Made by a program: the position numbers and the translations under genes
Shown here: piece by piece, positions 1 to 6,341 of the stretch
How positions within the stretch are numbered: position 1 is the stretch's first letter
Layout of the letters: every line of letters starts with the position of its first letter
Assembly (NCBI GenBank): GCA_021845835.1
Contig: JAJZVE010000283.1
Coordinates: 1 to 6,341 of the forward strand
Length of the DNA stretch: 6,341 nt
DNA from: Pseudomonadota bacterium
GTDB lineage: Bacteria > Pseudomonadota > Alphaproteobacteria > Acetobacterales > Acetobacteraceae
Direction: 5' to 3'
Notes under the pieces: generated by a model
The model's database searches: none
Told to the model about the DNA's origin: nothing
What the model saw: only the letters and a program-made list of their open reading frames with translations

Positions 1-502
1 GGTGTTCACCCTGGTCGATCCACGCACGATCTGGGTGGTGGCCTATGTGGACGAACGCTTGGCCGGGCGGCTGCGCATTGGACAGCCCGCGGAGATCATG
101 CTGCGCTCTGAGCCGGGGCGGCGTTTTCCTGGGCGCGTTGCGCGCATAGAGATCCAGAGCGACGCGGTGAATGAGGAGCGGCTGGTCGATGTCGCCTTCG
201 ACCGCTTACCGCCCGACATCCATCTGGCCGAGCAGGCCTACGCCTATATCACCACTGGCGTCCTGTCGCGCGCGGTGCTTGTGCCGGAGACCGCGGTGAC
301 TGGCCTTGCCGAGAACCGCGGCACCGTCTGGACGCTGGAACGCGGGCGGCTCGCGCAGCGGCGCGTGACTTTCGGGCCGCAATTGCTGGACGGGCGCCTC
401 CCGATCCTCGCCGGTCTGCCCGCCGGCGCCGCGGTCGTGCTGCCGCAGGCGGAGCTGCGGGTCGGCCGCGCCGCGCTTGCGGCACAGGAAGCGGAGCGAT
501 GA
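1..502 (+). CDS. Periplasmic adaptor (HlyD/membrane-fusion family) of an ABC exporter, 3' part only
   Basis: This is the C-terminal part of a periplasmic adaptor that would link the inner-membrane ABC pump encoded next to it to an outer-membrane channel. The reading frame is open at the left edge, so the N-terminal anchor, lipoyl domain and coiled-coil hairpin lie outside. About 166 residues are visible. Residues 4-85 fit the beta-barrel domain of the family: VDPRTIWVVAYVDE, then GQPAEI, a basic FPGRVARIE stretch and the NEERLVDV strand. Residues 88-155 fit the membrane-proximal domain, starting with VLVPETAVTG and ending with a GLPAGAAVVL turn typical of these proteins. The GTG at position 2 is internal, not a start. 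The stop overlaps the next ATG as ATGA, which indicates co-translation with the permease. The family assignment is firm. That it is the DevB-like partner is inferred from gene order. Confidence 0.88.
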   Translation, partial: VFTLVDPRTIWVVAYVDERLAGRLRIGQPAEIMLRSEPGRRFPGRVARIEIQSDAVNEERLVDVAFDRLPPDIHLAEQAYAYITTGVLSRAVLVPETAVTGLAENRGTVWTLERGRLAQRRVTFGPQLLDGRLPILAGLPAGAAVVLPQAELRVGRAALAAQEAER

Positions 503-1641
503 ACCTGGCGCTGCGCGACGTGCGCCGCAATAAGCTGCGGTTCGCGCTCACCGGGCTCGGCGTCGGCATGCTGCTCGGCGTGGTGATCGCGATGATGGGC
601 ATCTACGAGGGCGCGCTGGCCGACGCGCTGCGCCTGCCACGCGCCTTGCAGGCCGATCTCTGGGTGGTGCAGCCGCGCACCTTCGGCCCGTTCGCCGAAC
701 CTTCACGCATGCCGCGTGACACGCGCGACCTGATCCGCCGCATGCCCGGAGTGGCTGACGCCGGCGCTGTGACGTTCCAGACCGTGCAGGCCATGGCGGG
801 CGGCAAGCCGGTTCGGCTGTGGCTCGAGGGCTACGAACCCGGCAGGCCGGGCGGCCCGGCCAATCTGGTCGCCGGACACGGGTTGACCGAAAGCCATTAT
901 CAGATCGTGGTCGATGTCTCCTCCGGCCTGCGGCTCGGCGAAATCGTGCCGCTCGGTCCCTACCGCGATCCCTACACCGTGGTCGGGCTGACGCGCGGCA
1001 TGGTGAGCTCGTCGGGAGATCCGGTGGCGTGGGTCGCCTTGCTCGACGCACAGGCACTGCAATTCGCGGTGCCGCCGGCGTTGGAGCGGCGCGAACGTGC
1101 CGCCGGGCGAAGCCCGGCCACGACGGCTGATATCAACGCGGTGCTGGTCCGGGTACTGCCGGCCGCGGCGCCGGCCGCGGTGGCCGACGAGATTGCGCGG
1201 TGGAAGCACCTGTCCGCGGTGCCGGAGGCCGAGGAGGAGCGCTACCTCACGCTGTTCGTGATCCAGAAGATGCAGCAGCAGCTCGGCCTGTTCATGGGCA
1301 TCCTGATCACGGTCTCCGCCGTGATCATCGCGCTGATCATCTACACGCTGACCATGGACAAGCTGCGCGCGATCGCCACGCTGAAGCTGATCGGCGCCCC
1401 GGACCGGGTGATCGTCGGGCTGATCGTGCAGGAGGCGCTGGTGCTGGGCGTGACCGGGTTCGCCATCGGCCTGGTTTTGATCGAGCAGGTGAAGGGGTAT
1501 TTCCCCCGCCGCGTGCAGATCGAACCGCGCGACCTGGCGGTGCTGTTCGTCGTCGTCATCATCGTCTGCCTGCTGGGCTCCGTACTCGGCGTGCGGGCGG
1601 CGGTGAAGATCGAGCCCGCCGAGGCGCTGGCTGGTGGCTGA
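499..1641 (+). CDS. ABC exporter permease, MacB/FtsX fold, DevC-like
   Basis: This 380-residue protein is the membrane subunit of a type VII (MacB/FtsX-like) ABC exporter, which uses ATP hydrolysis to move periplasmic conformational changes rather than forming a channel. The layout is typical. TM1 lies at about residues 14-35, followed by a large periplasmic domain at about 36-262, and then three helices at about 264-286, 305-328 and 345-367. After TM2 comes the cytoplasmic coupling segment KLRAIATLKLIGAP (288-301), and the C-terminus ends in the family's basic-DPAEAL-like motif (VKIEPAEALAG). The QADLWVVQPRTFG stretch after TM1 resembles DevC proteins. The ATG start is supported by AGGA at 486-489, nine bases upstream, and by the ATGA overlap with the adaptor. 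It lacks a fused ATPase domain, so it is not MacB itself. The substrate is unknown. Residues 192-210 form a variable, Ala/Arg-rich loop whose DNA contains a perfect hairpin. Confidence 0.92.
   Translation: MNLALRDVRRNKLRFALTGLGVGMLLGVVIAMMGIYEGALADALRLPRALQADLWVVQPRTFGPFAEPSRMPRDTRDLIRRMPGVADAGAVTFQTVQAMAGGKPVRLWLEGYEPGRPGGPANLVAGHGLTESHYQIVVDVSSGLRLGEIVPLGPYRDPYTVVGLTRGMVSSSGDPVAWVALLDAQALQFAVPPALERRERAAGRSPATTADINAVLVRVLPAAAPAAVADEIARWKHLSAVPEAEEERYLTLFVIQKMQQQLGLFMGILITVSAVIIALIIYTLTMDKLRAIATLKLIGAPDRVIVGLIVQEALVLGVTGFAIGLVLIEQVKGYFPRRVQIEPRDLAVLFVVVIIVCLLGSVLGVRAAVKIEPAEALAGG
1102..1118 (+). repeat. Perfect hairpin inside the permease gene
   Basis: GCCGGGC (1102-1108) and GCCCGGC (1112-1118) are perfect 7-bp arms around a GAA loop. 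They encode part of a variable loop of the periplasmic domain (around AAGRSPA, residues 201-207). It is a visible structure, but a function is not implied. Confidence 0.5.
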
Positions 1642-2374
1642 CGCGGTGACGCTGCCGGACGATGGACCGCGGGTCGAGCTGCGCGGCATCTGCAAGCATT
1701 TTGGGGCGGGCGCGAGCCGGGTCGATGCGCTGGCCGATATCGCGCTGACGGTGCGTGCCGGGGAGACCGTCGGGCTGCGCGGGCCGTCGGGCTCCGGCAA
1801 GAGCACGCTTCTCAACGTGATCGGCTGCGTCACCGAGCCGAGCAGCGGCTGGATGCGGCTCGACGGTGAGCCGGTCTATGACGGACGCTGGCTGCGGTCT
1901 GACCTGCGCCGGCTGCGGCTGTTCCGAATCGGCTTCATCTTCCAGACCCACAACCTGCTGTCATTCCTCGACAGCACGGAGAACATCGCCGAGGCGATGG
2001 AACTCGCCGGCGTGCGCCCGCACGAGGCCCGCGCCCGCGCGGTGGCGCTGCTCGACTACCTCGGCGTCGGCCACCGTGCACGTGCCTATCCCGGGGAGTT
2101 GTCCGGCGGGGAGGCGCAGCGCGTCGCGATCGCCCGCGCGCTGGCCAACGGCCCGCGGATCATCCTGGCTGACGAACCGACCGCCCCGCTCGATTCCGCG
2201 CGCGCCGGCGCGGTGATGGACCTGTTGCGCCGCATCGCCCGCGACCAGCAGGCGGCGGTGCTGGTGGTCACGCATGACGAAACCATTTTCGACCGGTTCG
2301 ACCGGCTGATCTCGATGCGTGACGGACGGATCGAGGGCGAGGAGGTGTTCGCCCGCGCCGACGGGGTTCCGTAG
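1634..2374 (+). CDS. ABC exporter ATP-binding protein, DevA/LolD/MacB-type
   Basis: This 246-residue cytoplasmic ATPase powers the permease encoded just upstream. All motifs are intact: Walker A GPSGSGKST (50-58), Q-loop Q104 in FIFQTHNLL, signature LSGGE (156-160), Walker B IILADE (176-181, catalytic E181) and switch histidine H214 in VVTHD. The D-loop reads APLDS where ALDS is the textbook form. I believe this variant is common in DevA-like proteins. The GTG start at 1634 gives an 8-bp overlap with the permease gene and has GAGG at 1621-1624, nine bases upstream. An in-frame GTG at 1646 is an alternative that would remove the first four residues. The LolD/MacB/DevA group is clear from the sequence. 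DevA-like is preferred because the locus order is adaptor, permease, ATPase with separate permease and ATPase chains. The C-terminal tail after about residue 235 shows no recognisable domain. Confidence 0.94.
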   Translation: MADAVTLPDDGPRVELRGICKHFGAGASRVDALADIALTVRAGETVGLRGPSGSGKSTLLNVIGCVTEPSSGWMRLDGEPVYDGRWLRSDLRRLRLFRIGFIFQTHNLLSFLDSTENIAEAMELAGVRPHEARARAVALLDYLGVGHRARAYPGELSGGEAQRVAIARALANGPRIILADEPTAPLDSARAGAVMDLLRRIARDQQAAVLVVTHDETIFDRFDRLISMRDGRIEGEEVFARADGVP

Positions 2375-2416
2375 AGGACGGGACATGCCGAGCAGGACGA
2401 TCGCGCCCGCATCTCC

Positions 2417-2439
2417 GTCGGCCGTCCGACAATTTGTAT
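2417..2439 (+). terminator. Weak candidate terminator after the ABC operon
   Basis: Downstream of the ATPase stop, GTCGG (2417-2421) and CCGAC (2426-2430) form a 5-bp stem with a CCGT loop, followed directly by the A/T-rich stretch AATTTGTAT. The position is right for ending the plus-strand operon. The stem is short and there is no real T run, so this is only a candidate; Rho-dependent termination is equally likely. Confidence 0.25.
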
Positions 2440-2443
2440 CACA

Positions 2444-2480
2444 CGCGAGGGCCACGCGTGGGGCGGGCGCAATCCTCGCG
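2444..2480. repeat. Nested inverted repeat between convergent operons
   Basis: CGCGAGG (2444-2450) and CCTCGCG (2474-2480) are perfect 7-bp inverted arms. The segment between them includes the 10-bp perfect palindrome CCACGCGTGG (2452-2461). A nested hairpin is possible on either strand. No T run follows on either side, so it is not a classic intrinsic terminator. In G+C-rich DNA, some palindromes of this size are expected by chance. It could help stop or pause transcription arriving from both operons, or it may have no function. Confidence 0.4.
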
Positions 2481-2599
2481 CCACCGGCGCCGCCACATAT
2501 ATGACTGCCGGGCTTGGCGATTACCCGCCGCTCGGGCATGCGCGGCGTGGGGTCTGGCGCCGGCGCGCGGACGATCACGTCATGCGAGGGCAGCCGCCG

Positions 2600-5500
2600 T
2601 CAGGCTTGGCCGATGACACCGACCCCGCGTTCAACGCTACCCTCGGCGTCGTCGGCGGCAAAACGCGCGAACCGTGTTGCCAGCATGGGAAGGACGAGCA
2701 GGGTGAGCACGGTGGAACTGCACAGCCCACCCAGGATCACGATCGCCATCGGCCCTTCGATCTCCTGCCCCGGCAGGCTGGCGCCGATCGCCAGCGGCAG
2801 CAGCCCGAGCGCGGTCACCGACGCGGTCATCAGGATCGGCGTCAGCCGGTTCATCGCCCCGATCCGAGCGGTTTCCCGCGACCACGGCAGCCCTTCCTCG
2901 ATCACCAGCGTCCGGTAATGCGACAGCAGCATCAGCGCATTGCGCAACGTGATCCCAAACACCGTGACGAACCCGACTGCGGCACCGAGCGAGACGGGCA
3001 GGCCGGCGATCCAGATCGCCGCCACGCCGCCGACCAGCGCGAACGGAATATTCGCCGCCAGCAGCAGCACCGTCCGGGCATCGCGCAGCGCGATCACCAG
3101 CAGTCCCAGAATGGCGGCAAGCGCGAGCCCGGCATGCAGCAGGAGTTCCAGTCTGGCCTTGCCTGAAGCCGCCGCGGTGCCGCCGATCCGGAGGTAATCG
3201 CCAGGCGCGAGCTGCACGTTTGCCAGGACGTGTGTTGCCCGGGCGATGAACTGGCTCGCTCCCCCACTGACATTGACGGTCACGAGCTGAACGCGCCGAG
3301 CCCCACGATGCAGGATCAGGGACTGGCCGGCGCGCTCGCGAATTTTCGCCAGCGCGCTGAGCTGGACCACCGCACCGGCGGCGTTGGCGATCGGGATCGA
3401 ACCCAGGGCCAGCGGATCCGCACGCAGAGACGGTGGCAACACCACGACGATCGGGACCGAACGGATGGCGCTATAGACGCGACCGACCGTGCGGCCGGCG
3501 TAGCTCGTTTGGATCGCGCGCAGCACCTCCGCGGCGGTAAAGCCGAACCGGGCGAGCGCCGCGTGGTCCAGCCGAATCGACAGCTCCGGGGTGCCCGGCG
3601 GCGCCTGGATGCGCACGCCGGCGGCACCACGAACCTTGCGGAGCACCGCCGCGACCCGCTGGGCGTCGGCATTCAAAGCGGCCAAGCGCTGGCCGTAGAT
3701 CGTGACGATGACGGGTGCCGTAACACCGGACAAGGTTTCGTGGATTCGCTCCGTCAGGAACGTGTTGGCCCACCAACGCACGCCAGGTACGCCTCTGATG
3801 GCGGCGAGGATGCGCCGTTCCGTCCCGCGGCTGTCGAGGCTGCCGGCCGGGGTCAGGCCGACATCGATTTCCGCCTTGTTGGTCAGCGCGTTCCCGTTCG
3901 ACAGATGGGCCCGGCCGACATGGACGACCACATGGGCGACCTCCGGCATATGCTCCATGGTACGGACCGCGCGCCGCGCGACTGCCAGCATGGTGTGGAT
4001 CGACGTGCCCGGCGCGGTCTGAAAATGAACGATCAGGTCGTTTTCGTGGAACTGGGGCAGGAACTGGGTCCGGAGCGCGGGAATGCTGGCAAAGCCACCG
4101 ATCAGCAGCAGCACGATCAGCACCAGCACGCTCCGGGCATGGCGGTTGACCGTCTCCAGGACCCGGCCATAACCGCGCTTGGCATACGCCACGACGGGCG
4201 GATCAGCCGGATCCAACTGTGCACGCCCGAGCAGCACCATGGCGAGCGCGGGCGTGACGGTAAGGGCCACCACCAGCGATGCCAGGATTGCCAGGATGTA
4301 GGCCACTGCCAGCGGGCTGAACAGGCGCCCGGCAACCCCCGCCAGGCGCAGTACCGGCAGGAAGACGATGACGACCGAAATTGTGGCAAAGATGACGGCC
4401 TTCCGCACCTCCATCGTGGCGCGCAGGATCACCCCCGCGGTCGGCAGGGGGGCCGGCAGCCCTGCGTTCCTACGCAGGCGTCGGTGGATGTTCTCGACGC
4501 CGACCACCGCGTCGTCCACCACCTCGCCGAGCGCGATGGCCAACCCGCCCAGCGACAGGGTGTTGAGGCTGAAGCCGAAAGCACCGAGGATCAGAGCCGC
4601 AGCCAGCAGCGACAACGGGATGGCGGCGAAGGAGATCACGGCGGTGCGCCAATTGCGCAAGGCAAGGTAGAGCACCAGCAGGATCAGGCCGGCACCGATC
4701 GCCAGTGAGTTGCGAACGTCGTGGAGGGCCGTGATGATGAACGACGCCGGCCGCACCGCATTCGCGGTCACGATCACCCCGTCGCGCTTCATGGCCGGCG
4801 CCAGTAGCGCGAGCGCACGGTCGAGCCCGCTTGTCACCTGCAACGTATTGGCGCCGTACTGCAGGCCGATCACCAGCACGAGCCCCGGCTTGTCGCCGAC
4901 CAGCGCACCGCCGATGCGTGGCGGCGGGGCGGCCACGATATGCGCCACGTCACCAAGGGTGACGCTCTGATTGCCTCGGCGGAGGAAGAGACTGCCGGCC
5001 AGAATCATCGGGTCGACGGCCTGGCCGTGGGTCAGCAGGAAAAGCTGCTGATTGGGCGTATCGACCACCCCGGCGCCGCGCACCGCGCTCGCCGAGCCGG
5101 CCGCGGCCACAAGCTGGTTCAATCCGGCATGCAGGCTCACCAGCTTGTCCGGGTCGAACTGCACCTGCAGCTGTTCCGGCCGGGCGCCAAAGATCACGAC
5201 CTTCGATACGCCGGGCACCGCCAGCAGGGCCGGACGAATGGTCCAGCGGGCGATCTCCGTCAGTTCCATGAGCGAGAGCTTCGGCGCACGCAGGCCCACC
5301 GCCAGCGCGACTCCGGTCGAGGACTGCAACGGTGCCAGTACCGGCTTCGCGCCCGGCGGCAGTGAGCTCGTGAGTGGCGCCAGCCGCTCGGTCACCAGCT
5401 GGCGGTCGAGATAGACGTCGGTGCCGCCGTGGAAGACGGCATTGACGACGGACAGACCTTCCATCGACTGCGAGCGCAGGGCGGACAGTCCGGGAATACC

Positions 5501-5719
5501 GTTGACCGTGTCCTCGATCGGCGTGGTCACCAGCGCCTCGATCTGGCGGGGTGCCAGGCCCGGGGCGTTGGTGACGATGGTGACGGTCGGTTGGCCGAAT
5601 TCCGGAAAAACGTCATAGCGCGCGCCGATCACCCCGACGGTGCCGACCAGGACCAGCGCCAGGGCTGTGAACAAAACAAGCAGGCGAAAGCGCAGGCAGA
5701 ATTCGACAATCGCACGCAT
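2600..5719 (-). CDS. Heavy-metal-efflux-type RND permease (CzcA/CusA family)
   Basis: This 1039-residue inner-membrane proton antiporter is the pump of a tripartite efflux system and has the usual full family length. TM1 is at about 11-31, and TM2-TM6 lie between about 337 and 490. A second periplasmic loop follows TM7 (about 528-546), and TM8-TM12 fall within about 862-1011. The TM4 motif is GEVVDDAVVGVEN (398-410), giving acidic residues E399, D402, D403 and E409. This is the heavy-metal-efflux pattern, unlike the paired DD of AcrB-type drug pumps. TM10 carries FGITLRNALML (921-931), and TM11 begins NRLTPILMTA (957-966), which is CzcA-like. The porter region has FLPQFHENDL (553-562) where CusA/CzcA usually have FLP-LDEGD. 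The start ATG overlaps the adaptor stop by one base (TGATG), and only a weak GGA lies upstream, so translational coupling is likely. The cargo is probably a divalent cation, but this is not proven. Confidence 0.93.
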   Translation of the reverse strand: MRAIVEFCLRFRLLVLFTALALVLVGTVGVIGARYDVFPEFGQPTVTIVTNAPGLAPRQIEALVTTPIEDTVNGIPGLSALRSQSMEGLSVVNAVFHGGTDVYLDRQLVTERLAPLTSSLPPGAKPVLAPLQSSTGVALAVGLRAPKLSLMELTEIARWTIRPALLAVPGVSKVVIFGARPEQLQVQFDPDKLVSLHAGLNQLVAAAGSASAVRGAGVVDTPNQQLFLLTHGQAVDPMILAGSLFLRRGNQSVTLGDVAHIVAAPPPRIGGALVGDKPGLVLVIGLQYGANTLQVTSGLDRALALLAPAMKRDGVIVTANAVRPASFIITALHDVRNSLAIGAGLILLVLYLALRNWRTAVISFAAIPLSLLAAALILGAFGFSLNTLSLGGLAIALGEVVDDAVVGVENIHRRLRRNAGLPAPLPTAGVILRATMEVRKAVIFATISVVIVFLPVLRLAGVAGRLFSPLAVAYILAILASLVVALTVTPALAMVLLGRAQLDPADPPVVAYAKRGYGRVLETVNRHARSVLVLIVLLLIGGFASIPALRTQFLPQFHENDLIVHFQTAPGTSIHTMLAVARRAVRTMEHMPEVAHVVVHVGRAHLSNGNALTNKAEIDVGLTPAGSLDSRGTERRILAAIRGVPGVRWWANTFLTERIHETLSGVTAPVIVTIYGQRLAALNADAQRVAAVLRKVRGAAGVRIQAPPGTPELSIRLDHAALARFGFTAAEVLRAIQTSYAGRTVGRVYSAIRSVPIVVVLPPSLRADPLALGSIPIANAAGAVVQLSALAKIRERAGQSLILHRGARRVQLVTVNVSGGASQFIARATHVLANVQLAPGDYLRIGGTAAASGKARLELLLHAGLALAAILGLLVIALRDARTVLLLAANIPFALVGGVAAIWIAGLPVSLGAAVGFVTVFGITLRNALMLLSHYRTLVIEEGLPWSRETARIGAMNRLTPILMTASVTALGLLPLAIGASLPGQEIEGPMAIVILGGLCSSTVLTLLVLPMLATRFARFAADDAEGSVERGVGVIGQA

Positions 5720-6341
5720 CAGGGGGCATCCGGCTTGGGCTTCGGCTTGCCGGAGGCGTCGGCGGAGAGCAGCAGCGCCGCGCCCTGAACCACGATGCGC
5801 GAGCCCGGGACAAGAGTGCCGGCTTCATCCTGGGGCAGGAAATACATGTCGCCGTCGGCCGGCAGGACATGGACCTGGACGGGGGCGAACGCATTCGCGG
5901 CCAGTTCCCGGTAGATGATCTGTCCGCCGCTGCGCCAGACCACCGCAGCCTTCGGGACCATTAGGCCGACCCGCGCGGCGGTTGTGTCCAGGCTCACGGT
6001 CAACGGCGTCCCGATCGGGATCGAGTCTCGCGCGTCCGCAAGATAGAAGAGGCTTTGCCCGGCCCAGTCGGCGGCAACACGCGGGGACCGGCCAAGCAGG
6101 TGCAGCGCGAGCCGCGTGCCGTCCGCCGCCACCGCCGGGGCAAGCATCGGTGGGCTCGGCAGCGCCTGACCCATCGGCAAGCTGACCTGGATCAGCAGCA
6201 CCGACCCGAGTTCGAGACCAGGGACCGGCCCGCTGCGAGACGCGATCGCCGCCGCCAGGCCTGTCCCCCAGTCGCTGCGGATCTTCGTCTGCAACGCGGC
6301 CAGGCGGGCGCTGGCCGTCGCCAGGTTGGCCGTCACGACCG
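5719..6341 (-). CDS. Periplasmic adaptor of the RND efflux pump (HlyD/CusB-like), 3' part only
   Basis: This is the C-terminal part, about 205 residues, of the adaptor that would join the RND pump encoded next to it to an outer-membrane channel. The frame is open at the right edge of the window; the GTG at 6336 is internal. Residues 5-24 (numbered from that GTG; LATASARLAALQTKIRSDWG) look like the returning helix of the adaptor hairpin. Residues 41-118 fit the end of the lipoyl domain and the beta-barrel, with GSVLLIQVSLPMGQ, a GQSLFYLADARD strand and IPIGTPLTVSL. Residues 125-190 fit the membrane-proximal domain, with LMVPKAAVVWRSGG and the closing SRIVVQGAALLL. The C-terminus ends in an unusual KPKPKPDAP tail. 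The visible part has no cysteine and only one histidine, so no metal site can be recognised. CusB's methionine site lies near the N-terminus and would be outside the window. The gene is co-transcribed with the RND gene. Confidence 0.85.
   Translation of the reverse strand, partial: VVTANLATASARLAALQTKIRSDWGTGLAAAIASRSGPVPGLELGSVLLIQVSLPMGQALPSPPMLAPAVAADGTRLALHLLGRSPRVAADWAGQSLFYLADARDSIPIGTPLTVSLDTTAARVGLMVPKAAVVWRSGGQIIYRELAANAFAPVQVHVLPADGDMYFLPQDEAGTLVPGSRIVVQGAALLLSADASGKPKPKPDAP

Larger units (their letters stand above)
2375..2599. other. Intergenic gap between convergent operon ends
   Basis: This 225-bp stretch separates the stop of the plus-strand ATPase gene from the stop of the minus-strand RND gene. 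No open frame in it has recognisable protein features, and frames crossing it are antisense to one of the flanking genes. Besides the repeats listed separately, it holds the palindromes CGGCGCCG (2485-2492) and GCGCCGGCGC (2557-2566), and two small A/T-richer islands at 2431-2440 and 2496-2502 within G+C-rich surroundings. No promoter is needed here, because both neighbours end in this gap, and I see none. Confidence 0.6.

Noticed and set aside
703..1833. A 376-codon open frame on the minus strand across the permease and ATPase genes
   Set aside because: It is antisense to two well-supported genes, has a low-complexity composition (His/Asp/Arg runs) and crosses their junction. It is a G+C-content artefact.
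1634..2374. The D-loop reading APLDS rather than ALDS, as a sign of an impaired ATPase
   Set aside because: All catalytic motifs are intact, and I recall this variant in DevA-like ATPases, so it is probably a subgroup trait.
499..2374. A MacB (macrolide exporter) identity
   Set aside because: MacB is a single chain with the ATPase at its N-terminus. Here permease and ATPase are separate genes in the order permease then ATPase.
1961..2578. A minus-strand open frame starting in the gap and running antisense to the ATPase gene
   Set aside because: It is not a recognisable protein, and its long overlap with an intact ATPase reading frame makes coding unlikely.
2501..3166. A plus-strand open frame starting in the intergenic gap
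   Set aside because: Most of it is antisense to the 3' end of the RND gene and has the same Gln/Arg/His-rich composition. I see no ribosome binding site or recognisable motif.
3230..4708. A 492-codon open frame on the plus strand, antisense to the RND gene
   Set aside because: The translation is rich in Arg, Gln, Asp and His with no domain or membrane segment. It mirrors the third-position bias of the RND gene, which is clearly real.
1..6341. CRISPR array, tRNA/rRNA, insertion sequence or phage attachment site
   Set aside because: I see no regularly spaced repeats, no tRNA-like cloverleaf, no transposase and no terminal inverted repeats. The window is filled by transporter genes apart from one 225-bp gap.

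Overview
The window is G+C-rich bacterial DNA, packed with genes and with strong G/C preference at third codon positions. All genes encode cell-envelope export machinery of the Gram-negative type, because both systems carry periplasmic adaptor proteins. The base composition and protein style would fit an alphaproteobacterium, perhaps near the Acetobacteraceae. That placement is an inference: there is no rRNA or marker gene here.

Left half (1-2374, plus strand): the 3' part of an adaptor gene (HlyD/membrane-fusion family), a complete four-helix MacB/FtsX-type ABC permease gene, and a complete ABC ATPase gene. The genes overlap (ATGA, then 8 bp), so they look like one translationally coupled operon. 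The order adaptor-permease-ATPase, with the permease and ATPase as separate proteins, matches DevBCA-type exporters. The substrate cannot be read from the sequence.

Middle (2375-2599): a 225-bp gap between the 3' ends of two convergent operons. It holds no convincing gene. It contains several short inverted repeats, one of which could be a weak terminator.

Right half (2600-6341, minus strand): a complete 1039-residue RND permease gene of the CzcA/CusA heavy-metal-efflux type, preceded by the 3' part of its adaptor gene. The two overlap by one base (TGATG). No outer-membrane factor lies in the window. It would have to be encoded upstream of either operon or elsewhere.

Each half would form an inner-membrane pump plus periplasmic adaptor that docks to an outer-membrane channel, one driven by ATP and the other by the proton gradient. 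The window is otherwise ordinary. I see no mobile element, CRISPR array, RNA gene or defence system, and nothing that supports a wholly undescribed system. The most useful leads are the unusual acidic residues and missing CusA-type ligands of the RND pump, and the structured gap between the operons.
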